Positions 1 through 5,110 of a DNA stretch of 5,110 nucleotides are shown here, piece after piece; within the stretch, counting starts at the first letter, position 1, and each line of letters begins with the position of its first letter. Made by a program: the position numbers and the translations under genes. The DNA is from an uncultured Alphaproteobacteria bacterium. Lineage in GTDB: Bacteria > Pseudomonadota > Alphaproteobacteria > Rs-D84. The DNA is taken from contig CAMZAC010000056.1 in NCBI GenBank assembly GCA_947304085.1, forward strand, positions 1 to 5,110, read 5' to 3'. The notes under the pieces were generated by a model. That model ran no database searches and had not been told where the DNA came from. It saw nothing but the letters and a program-made list of their open reading frames with translations.

Positions 1-331
1 ATATTTAAATCTGCACCGGCTTCAATCAGCGAATCTACGATATTTTTGCGGCCTTTTTTAGCTGCCCATATCAATGCTGTCTGACCATCATTATCTTTTA
101 TATTTAAATCTGCACCGGCTTTAATCAGCAAATCTACAATGTCTTTGTAACCATTCGCAGCCGCATACATCAATGCTGTACGACCAGCATTATCTTTTAT
201 ATTTAAATCTGCTTTGGCTTTAATAAGTGAATTTACGATAGCTTTTTTACCATTCATAGCCGCCAGCATCAATGCTGTATAACCATCATTATCTTTTATA
301 TTTAAATTTGCGCCTTTAATAATATTTCGTC
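1..331 (-). repeat. 99-bp tandem repeats coding for ankyrin units
   Basis: The motif ATATTTAAATCTGC (plus-strand reading, with variants) begins at 1, 100, 199 and 298, exactly 99 bp or 33 codons apart. The units are very similar at the DNA level, most clearly those beginning at 1 and 100, which share long identical stretches including third codon positions. Such DNA-level similarity suggests recent unit duplication or homogenisation rather than old, purely protein-level conservation. Confidence 0.9.
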
Positions 332-401
332 TTTCTGCTGGTGATGCATTACAAAGTGCACCATACAATTCATAAGCATACTTAAAAGAATAAGCTTTCA
401 T
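1..401 (-). CDS. Ankyrin-repeat protein, N-terminal part (3' end cut off by the window edge)
   Basis: The reading frame starts at an ATG at 401 and stays open to the left edge, giving 133 visible residues. Residues 1-31 (starting MKAYSFKYAYELYGALC) are a short lead-in without a signal peptide or membrane segment. Residues 32-64, 65-97 and 98-130 are three complete 33-residue ankyrin repeats, and a fourth begins at 131. Each has the ankyrin pattern DLNIKDNxGxTALxxAA, then NG or KG, then IVxxLIKAGA. Ankyrin repeats bind other proteins. Family knowledge alone does not give the partner here, and such proteins in host-associated Alphaproteobacteria can be internal scaffolds or secreted effectors. 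No secretion signal is visible, though a C-terminal one would lie outside the window. The start is supported by AAGGAT seven bases upstream and by a good promoter. The gene lies 104 bp downstream of yifB on the same strand but appears to be transcribed separately. The ankyrin call is very safe; the function is unknown. Confidence 0.93.
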   Translation of the reverse strand, partial: MKAYSFKYAYELYGALCNASPAERRNIIKGANLNIKDNDGYTALMLAAMNGKKAIVNSLIKAKADLNIKDNAGRTALMYAAANGYKDIVDLLIKAGADLNIKDNDGQTALIWAAKKGRKNIVDSLIEAGADLN

Positions 402-408
402 ATTTTAT

Positions 409-414
409 ATCCTT
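409..414 (-). promoter_or_regulatory. Ribosome binding site of the ankyrin-repeat gene
   Basis: AAGGAT on the minus strand lies seven bases before the ATG at 401 and fixes this start. The same AAGGAT core precedes lepB and the gene at 4144. Confidence 0.8.
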
Positions 415-433
415 TTTGTTGTTATTATGCACT

Positions 434-462
434 AATATAATACTCAAAATATAATTTGTCAA
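434..462 (-). promoter_or_regulatory. Sigma70-type promoter of the ankyrin-repeat gene
   Basis: Read on the minus strand, a perfect -35 box TTGACA (462-457) is followed by a 17-bp spacer and a -10 box TATATT (439-434, one mismatch to TATAAT). The expected transcription start is near 427, leaving a leader of about 25 nt before the ATG at 401. Confidence 0.8.
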
Positions 463-505
463 GTATTTTTTGGTTCAAAAAGGTGTATTCTTTACATTTG
501 AATTG

Positions 506-2029
506 TTATTTACTCACACCGTATTTGCCACGATTGATTGGACGATAAGAAATCGCCTCGGCTAAATCTGACATTATAATATTGTCATCGCCGCGCAAAT
601 CTGCGATTGTGCGAGCCAAACGTTTAATACGATTATACCCACGTGCAGATAATCCCATTTTTTCGGCTGCCGTATTCAAAAACTCTGTCAATTCGTCGGT
701 TAAAACAACATATTTGTCCATATCTGCACCGTCCAGCAATGCGTTCACATAACCTTGGCGTTGAATTTGTTTTTGACGTGCAGCCACAACCCGTTCGCGA
801 ATTTGCGCGCTGGTTTCCACAGATTCATCATCATTTTTCTTCATTTCCCACGGATTCACAGCATCAACATCAACATGCAAATCGATTCGGTCTAATAATG
901 GGCCCGAGATTTTATTTTGATATGCCTCTGCACAACGTGGGGCACGCGAACAAGACAAAGCCGCATTTCCCAGATGTCCACAAGGGCATGGATTCATCGC
1001 AGCAATCAACTGAAAATGAGCAGGATATGTAGAATTACGTTTTGCACGCGATATAACTATTTTGCCAGATTCCATTGGCTGACGCAAAATTTCCAATGTT
1101 GCGCGATTAAATTCAGGCAATTCGTCCAAAAACAAAACACCGTTATGTGCCAAAGATATTTCACCAGGTTTTGCATCACTGCCCCCGCCTGCCAAAGCAA
1201 CAGGGCTGGCCGTATGATGAACACTACGAAACGGACGATTATATATCAAAGATTGATTGTCTAATTTACCAGCAATTGAATAAATTATCGATGTTTCCAG
1301 AACTTCATTTGCGGTCATTTCTGGCATAATCGTCGGCAAACGTGATGCCAACATTGTTTTACCTGATCCCGGAGGGCCGACCATCAACATAGCATGACCC
1401 CCAGCAGCAGCAATTTCCAGTGCACGTTTTGCCGCTTGTTGTCCATGCACTTCTGCTAAATCGCCAACTACTGTTTTTGATTCTGCAATATGTGTCATTT
1501 GTGGCAAAGGCAAAATCTGGGTTCCATGAAAATGATTTATTAAATCCAAAACATGATTTGGTGCCAATATGTTTGTGTGCCCTGCCCAACGTGCTTCCGA
1601 CCCTTGAACCGCAGGACAAATTATACCCAGTCCATTATTATTCGCCCAAACGCTGGCTGGCAATATACCACCAGTTCTAACAACCGCACCGTCCAGACCA
1701 ATTTCACCAATAATTACGTATTGCGATAATTTATCTTCGGGCAAAACACCCATCGCACACAAGATTCCACATAAAATTGGTAAATCAAAATGCGAACCTG
1801 TTTTTTCTATATCAGCTGGCGACAAATTCACAGTCAATTTCTTTGACGGCAAAGATATATTCAGCGCAGCCAACGCATTACGTATTCTTTCCGCAGATTC
1901 TTTGACTGCTCTATCTGCCAAACCAATAATATTAAATTCCGGTTTTGCAAAACCCGCAGACAGTTGAACTTGAACATCTATCTTGGTAATATCCATACCG
2001 TTAAAAATAATCGAATTCAAATTTATCAT
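506..2029 (-). CDS. yifB: YifB/ComM-family Mg-chelatase-like AAA+ ATPase
   Basis: About 507 residues, the usual family length. Numbered from the ATG at 2029, the N-terminal ChlI/Lon-protease-like domain (about 1-180) carries NLSPADIEKTGSHFDLPI at 68-85. The AAA+ Mg-chelatase domain follows, with Walker A GPPGSGKT (218-225), Walker B LFLDE (299-303), sensor-1 Asn346, a cysteine cluster (C348, C350, C360, C366) in a CPCG...CSRAPRC arrangement, and SGPLLDRID with a probable arginine finger at R381. The C-terminal Mg-chelatase domain has LSARGYNRIKRLARTIADL near 460-478. The best-studied relative, ComM, is a hexameric helicase that promotes branch migration during natural transformation; whether this cell takes up DNA is unknown. 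An in-frame TTG at 2065 and an ATG at 2038 would extend the protein by 12 or 3 residues. The ATG at 2029 fits the family best, because homologues start about ten residues before the first conserved Gly. No Shine-Dalgarno sequence precedes any of the three. The gene diverges from lepB. Family assignment is very safe; the start is uncertain. Confidence 0.95.
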   Translation of the reverse strand: MINLNSIIFNGMDITKIDVQVQLSAGFAKPEFNIIGLADRAVKESAERIRNALAALNISLPSKKLTVNLSPADIEKTGSHFDLPILCGILCAMGVLPEDKLSQYVIIGEIGLDGAVVRTGGILPASVWANNNGLGIICPAVQGSEARWAGHTNILAPNHVLDLINHFHGTQILPLPQMTHIAESKTVVGDLAEVHGQQAAKRALEIAAAGGHAMLMVGPPGSGKTMLASRLPTIMPEMTANEVLETSIIYSIAGKLDNQSLIYNRPFRSVHHTASPVALAGGGSDAKPGEISLAHNGVLFLDELPEFNRATLEILRQPMESGKIVISRAKRNSTYPAHFQLIAAMNPCPCGHLGNAALSCSRAPRCAEAYQNKISGPLLDRIDLHVDVDAVNPWEMKKNDDESVETSAQIRERVVAARQKQIQRQGYVNALLDGADMDKYVVLTDELTEFLNTAAEKMGLSARGYNRIKRLARTIADLRGDDNIIMSDLAEAISYRPINRGKYGVSK

Positions 2030-2036
2030 ACATAAC

Positions 2037-2065
2037 ATATTAAAACTTGCACATATTGTTTTCAA
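2037..2065 (-). promoter_or_regulatory. Possible yifB promoter, weak -10
   Basis: On the minus strand TTGAAA (2065-2060) is followed by a 17-bp spacer and TAATAT (2042-2037). The -35 box has one mismatch to consensus and the -10 box two. Transcription would start at about 2030, directly at the ATG at 2029, which would make the message leaderless and fit the absence of a Shine-Dalgarno sequence. This is an inference from weak boxes in AT-rich DNA. Confidence 0.3.
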
Positions 2066-2075
2066 GGTATAAAAT
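2047..2075 (+). promoter_or_regulatory. Possible lepB promoter
   Basis: TTGCAC (2047-2052) is followed by a 17-bp spacer and TAAAAT (2070-2075). The -10 box has one mismatch to consensus; the -35 box matches only in its TTG. The expected start is near 2082. It would overlap the proposed yifB promoter on the other strand. Confidence 0.4.
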
Positions 2076-2090
2076 ACTCATATTAAAAAA

Positions 2091-2094
2091 AGGA
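2091..2094 (+). promoter_or_regulatory. Ribosome binding site of lepB
   Basis: AGGA within AAAAGGATGACGT lies six bases before the ATG at 2101 and supports that start. Confidence 0.75.
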
Positions 2095-2100
2095 TGACGT

Positions 2101-2985
2101 ATGCCCGCAAAAAATCATAATACAGTTCGCGAATGGTTTAACACCATATTTTACGGTGGTTTAATTGCTATATTGTTTCGCAGTTTTTTACTAGAACCAT
2201 TTAACATACCATCTGGTTCTATGATACCATCTTTACATGTTGGCGACCATATTTTTGTTCAAAAATGGGTTTATGGTTATTCGCGTTATTCTTTTCCTTT
2301 TGGCTCTTGGAACATGTGGGACGGTCGTTTTTGGTCATCACATGAACCAGAGGTTGGCGATATAATTGTGTTTCGTAAACCAAATGCAACAGTAGAATAT
2401 GTAAAAAGGTTGATTGGAAAACCTGGTGATACAATTCAAATGAAAAACGGTCGTCTGTACATAAACGATAAAATGGTTGAACGTAAAAATCCGCGACAAT
2501 ACATTGTTGCAAATTTACCGAAATCTATGCGCAGCGTTGGTTATTACAAGGACAATATGTCTATCAAAGGTAATAAAATTTGGATAGATAACAAACAAGC
2601 ACCATTTAATTACACAGTTGAATACAAATCTGATTCTTTGTGCAACAGAAATTCGTATGAGTGCGGTGTTTATAAAGCAACAGAATATACAGAAGTTTTA
2701 CCAAACGGTGTTGAACACAGCATTATTGAAATGGGCGATAATGCGCCTTTGGACAACACAGAAATATTTACTGTGCCAGAAAATCATTATTTCTTTATGG
2801 GCGACAACCGCGACAACAGCGCAGACAGTCGAACAACTGCTGTGTCTTATGTCCCACGTGATAATATTTTGGGCATCGTCTGGTTTATCTGGTATTCACA
2901 TAACTATTATTCACCTATGTTGGCATTTTGGAATTGGGGTAATAAAATGCGCTGGGACAGATTTGGAAACGAAAAGAAAAAATGA
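2101..2985 (+). CDS. lepB: Signal peptidase I (leader peptidase)
   Basis: 294 residues. This inner-membrane serine protease removes signal peptides from proteins exported by the Sec and Tat routes, cutting on the periplasmic side after A-x-A type sites. One N-terminal membrane segment (about 14-31) is followed by PSGSMIPSLHVGD with the catalytic Ser40. The general-base Lys102 lies in YVKRLIGKPGD, and box E GDNRDNSADSR spans 234-244, so the Ser/Lys dyad and all conserved boxes are intact. Cys181 and Cys188 lie close together, resembling the disulfide-bonded pair in the E. coli enzyme. The C-terminus, rich in Trp and ending near RWDRFG, resembles other alphaproteobacterial LepB proteins. AGGA at 2091-2094, six bases before the ATG, supports the start. 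The gene is first in a lepB-rnc-secG cluster and its stop overlaps the rnc start. Very confident. Confidence 0.97.
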   Translation: MPAKNHNTVREWFNTIFYGGLIAILFRSFLLEPFNIPSGSMIPSLHVGDHIFVQKWVYGYSRYSFPFGSWNMWDGRFWSSHEPEVGDIIVFRKPNATVEYVKRLIGKPGDTIQMKNGRLYINDKMVERKNPRQYIVANLPKSMRSVGYYKDNMSIKGNKIWIDNKQAPFNYTVEYKSDSLCNRNSYECGVYKATEYTEVLPNGVEHSIIEMGDNAPLDNTEIFTVPENHYFFMGDNRDNSADSRTTAVSYVPRDNILGIVWFIWYSHNYYSPMLAFWNWGNKMRWDRFGNEKKK

Positions 2986-3614
2986 TGAATTTGAATTACG
3001 ATTTTAAAGACAAAACCTTGCTTGAACTTGCTTTAACACAAAGTGGCATTGATTCAGAGCATAATAATGAAAGACTGGAATTTATTGGTGACCGGGTTTT
3101 GGGTTTATCTGTTGCAGCATTGCTTTACGATATGTATCCTGACGAAAACGAAGGTGGTTTGGCACGCCGTCATGCTTTTCTGGTTTCAACTGAAACACTG
3201 GCACATGTTGCGCTGGAACTTGGATTAGACAAGCACGTCCGTCACGGACATATGACCAGCGGTAAAATAAACCACGTTTTGGCCAACGCAATGGAAGCTG
3301 TATTGGGTGCAATATTTTTAGATTCTGGTTTTGAAACTGCCCGTAAAGTTATTGTTGATATTTGGACAGAACTGGCTGCTGCCGAAATCATCGCACCAAA
3401 AGATGCCAAGACCACATTACAAGAACTTGTCCAAAAAGCAAATTCTGGGGCATTGCCAAAATACACTTACCACGAACCGACTGGCGCATCACACAACCCG
3501 GAATTTACTGTCACAGTGACAGCTTTGGGTAAATCGGCAGACGGCAAAGGCCCATCAAAAAAAGCTGCCAGTTTAGATGCGGCAGATAATTTATTAAAAA
3601 TTCTTGCAATTTAG
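2982..3614 (+). CDS. rnc: Ribonuclease III
   Basis: 210 residues, slightly shorter than the 226 of E. coli. The family enzyme cuts double-stranded RNA, including the rRNA precursor stems, and acts as a cytoplasmic homodimer. The catalytic domain (about 1-130) carries the signature NERLEFIGDRVLGL (29-42) with metal ligands Glu33 and Asp37. Glu105 matches the essential glutamate of the second cluster. The residue three before it, normally Asp (D114 in E. coli), is Asn102 here. A double-stranded-RNA-binding domain follows (about 143-210), with TLQELVQK at its start and GPSKKAASLDAADNLL at its end. The start overlaps lepB in an ATGA arrangement (2982-2985), so translation is probably coupled. A second ATG at 2985 is equally possible, and no good Shine-Dalgarno sequence precedes either. 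The usual downstream neighbour era is not present; secG follows after 44 bp. Family call very safe; activity depends on Asn102 being tolerated. Confidence 0.96.
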   Translation: MMNLNYDFKDKTLLELALTQSGIDSEHNNERLEFIGDRVLGLSVAALLYDMYPDENEGGLARRHAFLVSTETLAHVALELGLDKHVRHGHMTSGKINHVLANAMEAVLGAIFLDSGFETARKVIVDIWTELAAAEIIAPKDAKTTLQELVQKANSGALPKYTYHEPTGASHNPEFTVTVTALGKSADGKGPSKKAASLDAADNLLKILAI

Positions 3615-3646
3615 TGGTTTGACGACTACAATCGCAACAACGACAC

Positions 3647-3652
3647 AAAGGA
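3647..3652 (+). promoter_or_regulatory. Ribosome binding site of secG
   Basis: AAAGGA lies six bases before the ATG at 3659 and fixes this start. An overlapping frame beginning at 3604 lacks such a site. Confidence 0.8.
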
Positions 3653-3658
3653 AAAAAT

Positions 3659-4024
3659 ATGTTTTCAATCTTATTAGTTTTATTAGTTATAGTTGCAGTC
3701 TTGATGACAGGGTTAATTTTGTTGCAAAAATCAGAGGGTTCTGGTATGTCTGGTTCTGCTGCTGCATCTATGTTTGGTGGTGTATTGACCGGTTCTGCTG
3801 CTGGAAATTTTTTAACAAAAATGACTGCTTGGTTGGCGACAATATTTTTCGTATTGTGCGCATTGTTGTCTTTGGTTGTTGCAAAGACCAGCGTTTCTGA
3901 AACACATCAATCTGAATTACGTCAAGAATTGGTTGCACAAGAACAAAAAGTTGAAGAACCAGCTATGTCAACACCGATTTCCAACGAAACAACACCTGTT
4001 GAGCCTGTTAAATCGAGCAAATAA
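3659..4024 (+). CDS. secG: Protein-export membrane protein SecG
   Basis: 121 residues. SecG is the small third subunit of the SecYEG translocon in the inner membrane and makes SecA-driven export more efficient. Two hydrophobic helices are visible at about 2-22 and 54-75. They are joined by the typical LLQKSEGSGMSGS (21-33) and small-residue-rich MFGGVLTGSAAGNFLTK (38-54), which matches the alphaproteobacterial form of the family. A polar tail from about 77 to the end, rich in Glu, Gln, Thr and Pro, is unlikely to be folded and is longer than in minimal SecG proteins. AAAGGA at 3647-3652, six bases before the ATG, supports the start. The gene follows rnc by 44 bp, with no promoter or terminator visible in the gap, and ends four bases before an intrinsic terminator, so it is probably the last gene of the lepB operon. 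Both lepB and secG work in protein export. Very confident. Confidence 0.94.
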   Translation: MFSILLVLLVIVAVLMTGLILLQKSEGSGMSGSAAASMFGGVLTGSAAGNFLTKMTAWLATIFFVLCALLSLVVAKTSVSETHQSELRQELVAQEQKVEEPAMSTPISNETTPVEPVKSSK

Positions 4025-4027
4025 AAC

Positions 4028-4053
4028 AACCGGTTTTACCGGTTTTTTGTTTT
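4028..4053 (+). terminator. Intrinsic terminator after secG
   Basis: AACCGGT (4028-4034) pairs with ACCGGTT (4038-4044) around a TTT loop and is followed by TTTTGTTTT. It lies right behind the secG stop codon and closes the lepB-rnc-secG unit. Confidence 0.88.
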
Positions 4054-4087
4054 ATAACCCGAACAAAATAAAAGTTTAAAATAACTA

Positions 4088-4115
4088 TTGACAAATACAT
4101 AAAGTTGTCTATAAT
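4088..4115 (+). promoter_or_regulatory. Consensus sigma70 promoter of the gene at 4144
   Basis: TTGACA (4088-4093) and TATAAT (4110-4115) both match consensus perfectly, with a 16-bp spacer. Transcription should start near 4122, giving a leader of about 22 nt. This is the strongest-looking promoter in the window and suggests high, largely constitutive expression. Confidence 0.88.
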
Positions 4116-4130
4116 AACAGCAATATAACA

Positions 4131-4136
4131 AAAGGA
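4131..4136 (+). promoter_or_regulatory. Ribosome binding site of the gene at 4144
   Basis: AAAGGA lies seven bases before the ATG at 4144 and fixes that start over the later in-frame ATG codons. Confidence 0.8.
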
Positions 4137-4143
4137 TTATAAA

Positions 4144-4833
4144 ATGGACAAGTCTCTAAAAATGAAAAAAGCTGCACGCAATAACCGCATGCATAACTTT
4201 AAACAATGTATTAAAAAAGTCGTAATGTTCCCATGGAACCTTTGTAAAGCGGTATGGCGTTTTATCGTTCGTATTTGCAAAACACTATGGAATTGGTTAA
4301 AAAGCATTGATATTGTTGGTATGGTAAATTTGACATTATTGGTTGCTATTATTGTGTTATTTACTGGTTTAATACTTGATATTTCAAAAGACAAACCCTC
4401 TATATTTTACAATTCAGCCTATGCAGAATTAAATGCCCGCGACAATCGCAAAGTCGTTCAACGCAAACCAAATTTAAAAGCAAACTCTCAAAGTAATGTT
4501 CAAATAACAAATGCATCTTTTAAAAAAGTCCCTGCATCTATAAAAAACAAAACAACTCAAAAATTATATGGCGATATCATCGTTGACAATTATCCTTCCA
4601 CAGCAATATTATCAAACGGTGTTCAAATTGATGGCAATTTATTTATTCAAAATATGCGCAAATATACATTACCTTGCAACACAAAGATTCGTGGGAATAT
4701 GTTTATACGTAATGTTGGTCAATTAAATTTTTGTGGTGATTTTAAAATTATGGGCAACATATATGTGACACCAGAATCTTCGTTTGGTCCAATTCCACAT
4801 GGTGCGCGCATCAGTGGCCAAGTAATTTTATAA
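4144..4833 (+). CDS. Single-pass membrane protein with a C-terminal beta-solenoid-like repeat region, family unknown
   Basis: 229 residues; I do not recognise the family. Residues 1-58 are strongly basic (about 14 Lys/Arg against two Asp) and include a Trp-rich, amphipathic-looking stretch (W31, W38, W49, W51). A hydrophobic segment follows at about 59-79, starting MVNLTLLVAII. By the positive-inside rule the N-terminus is cytoplasmic and the remaining 150 residues periplasmic. Residues 80-138 are polar and probably a linker. From 140 to the end, a hydrophobic-x-Gly-x-hydrophobic unit recurs: LYGDIIV (141), IDGNLFI (162), IRGNMFI (182), IMGNIYV (202) and ISGQVIL (223), spaced 20-21 residues. 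That pattern resembles one coil per repeat of a small beta-solenoid, as in bactofilin-like folds, but this is inference. Two cysteines (178, 197) lie in the repeats. The gene is a single transcription unit with a consensus promoter and its own terminator. Real gene: very likely. Function: unknown. Confidence 0.88.
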   Translation: MDKSLKMKKAARNNRMHNFKQCIKKVVMFPWNLCKAVWRFIVRICKTLWNWLKSIDIVGMVNLTLLVAIIVLFTGLILDISKDKPSIFYNSAYAELNARDNRKVVQRKPNLKANSQSNVQITNASFKKVPASIKNKTTQKLYGDIIVDNYPSTAILSNGVQIDGNLFIQNMRKYTLPCNTKIRGNMFIRNVGQLNFCGDFKIMGNIYVTPESSFGPIPHGARISGQVIL

Positions 4834-4852
4834 ATTTGTTTTATTTTTATGT

Positions 4853-4892
4853 AAAAAGCGCCATATAATTTTTATGGTGCTTTTTGATTTTT
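4853..4892 (+). terminator. Strong intrinsic terminator after the gene at 4144
   Basis: AAAAAGCGCCATA (4853-4865) pairs with TATGGTGCTTTTT (4873-4885) over 13 bp, with one G-U pair and a 7-nt loop. T-rich sequence follows. The A tract on the left arm means it could also stop transcription from the other side. Confidence 0.9.
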
Positions 4893-4896
4893 TGTA

Positions 4897-4905
4897 TGTT
4901 ATAAT
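4897..4905 (+). promoter_or_regulatory. Extended -10 promoter of the gene at 4938
   Basis: TGTTATAAT is a perfect extended -10 element (TG, one base, TATAAT). No good -35 box lies at the right distance; that region is taken by the terminator hairpin, and extended -10 promoters can work without one. Transcription should start near 4912, about 26 nt before the ATG. Confidence 0.7.
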
Positions 4906-4926
4906 TAAAATATACCTATAAACAAA

Positions 4927-4933
4927 GGGGGGG
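4927..4933 (+). promoter_or_regulatory. G7 Shine-Dalgarno tract of the gene at 4938
   Basis: Seven consecutive G, preceded by AAA, end four bases before the ATG. The tract can pair with the anti-Shine-Dalgarno sequence in several registers. It differs from the AAAGGA-type sites of its neighbours and is a homopolymer that can slip during replication. Confidence 0.6.
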
Positions 4934-4937
4934 AAAA

Positions 4938-5110
4938 ATGAAATTTCTTGAAAAATTAGGTAAAGTTCTTGCAAATAACATTGCATACACAGTTGTTTTG
5001 ATTGTTGCTTTGATATGTTTCTTTTATTTTGCTGGTGATTTGATTGCTGGCATATTCACAGTTGTATCTGCACTGGTGATTTACATTTGTGTTGCTGCAT
5101 TATATGAAGC
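4938..5110 (+). CDS. Small membrane protein, N-terminal part (cut off by the window edge), family unknown
   Basis: An ATG at 4938 opens a frame that runs off the right edge after 57 complete codons. The protein begins MKFLEKLGKVLANN, a short basic amphipathic head, and continues with two hydrophobic stretches at about 15-31 and 36-55, separated by a Gly-Asp turn. It therefore looks like an inner-membrane protein with at least two helices and a cytoplasmic N-terminus. I do not recognise a family, and the visible part is too short and hydrophobic to assign one. An extended -10 promoter and a G-rich ribosome binding site at the right distances support the start. It is transcribed separately from the gene at 4144, which ends at its own terminator. 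That this is a real coding start is likely; nothing can be said about function. Confidence 0.72.
   Translation, partial: MKFLEKLGKVLANNIAYTVVLIVALICFFYFAGDLIAGIFTVVSALVIYICVAALYE

Noticed and set aside
1..331. CRISPR-like array
   Set aside because: The 99-bp periodic repeat is continuous coding sequence of 33-residue ankyrin units; there are no short repeats separated by unique spacers.
402..505. Intrinsic terminator after yifB
   Set aside because: No GC-containing hairpin followed by a T run could be found on the minus strand in this gap; only the ankyrin gene's promoter and ribosome binding site are seen.
643..1680. Several plus-strand open frames of 60-129 codons opposite yifB, and an 86-codon minus-strand frame at 1359-1619
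   Set aside because: All lie inside the well-conserved yifB coding sequence in other frames, lack ribosome binding sites and give low-complexity or Cys/His/Arg-rich products unlike known proteins.
2219..3519. Open frames overlapping lepB and rnc on both strands
   Set aside because: They are shadows of two fully conserved enzymes, with no start signals or recognisable domains.
3615..3658. Separate secG promoter in the rnc-secG gap
   Set aside because: TTGACG at 3619 resembles a -35 box, but no acceptable -10 box lies 16-18 bp further on.
3604..4079. Frames at 3604-3900 and 3876-4079 overlapping secG
   Set aside because: They are out of frame with SecG, which has the family motifs and a proper ribosome binding site; their products show no domain.
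4144..4833. Calling the solenoid-like protein a bactofilin
   Set aside because: Bactofilins usually have short head regions and shorter coils; here the repeats are 20-21 residues and probably periplasmic. The resemblance is only to the general fold type.

Overview
The window is AT-rich, densely packed bacterial DNA. The family-level details point to the Alphaproteobacteria, possibly a reduced or host-associated lineage. The YifB-type ATPase has the alphaproteobacterial-style cysteine cluster CPCG...C-x5-C. SecG has an AANFLTK-like second half. The signal peptidase ends in an RWDRFG-type tail, and lepB is coupled to rnc as in that class. The taxonomic call is inferred from protein features, not from a marker-gene search.

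Left part, minus strand: the 5' portion of an ankyrin-repeat gene (1-401, running off the left edge) has its own near-consensus promoter. Upstream of it on the same strand is a yifB/comM-like Mg-chelatase-family ATPase gene (506-2029). A short divergent control region (about 2030-2100) separates yifB from the plus-strand genes.

Middle part, plus strand: lepB (signal peptidase I), rnc (RNase III, overlapping lepB by four bases) and secG (Sec translocon subunit) form a compact cluster that ends at a clear intrinsic terminator (4028-4053). lepB and secG both serve protein export. RNase III processes rRNA and mRNA. The usual alphaproteobacterial partner era does not follow rnc here.

Right part, plus strand: two genes without a recognisable family, each with its own promoter. 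The first (4144-4833) encodes a single-pass membrane protein with a basic N-terminus and a C-terminal series of about 20-residue repeats that looks like a small beta-solenoid. It has a perfect TTGACA/TATAAT promoter and ends at a strong hairpin terminator. The second (4938 to the right edge) starts a small membrane protein behind an extended -10 promoter and an unusual G7 Shine-Dalgarno tract.

No RNA genes, CRISPR arrays, insertion sequences or phage genes were seen. The ordinary part is the yifB-lepB-rnc-secG core. The ankyrin gene and the two right-hand membrane-protein genes are the accessory, less explained part.
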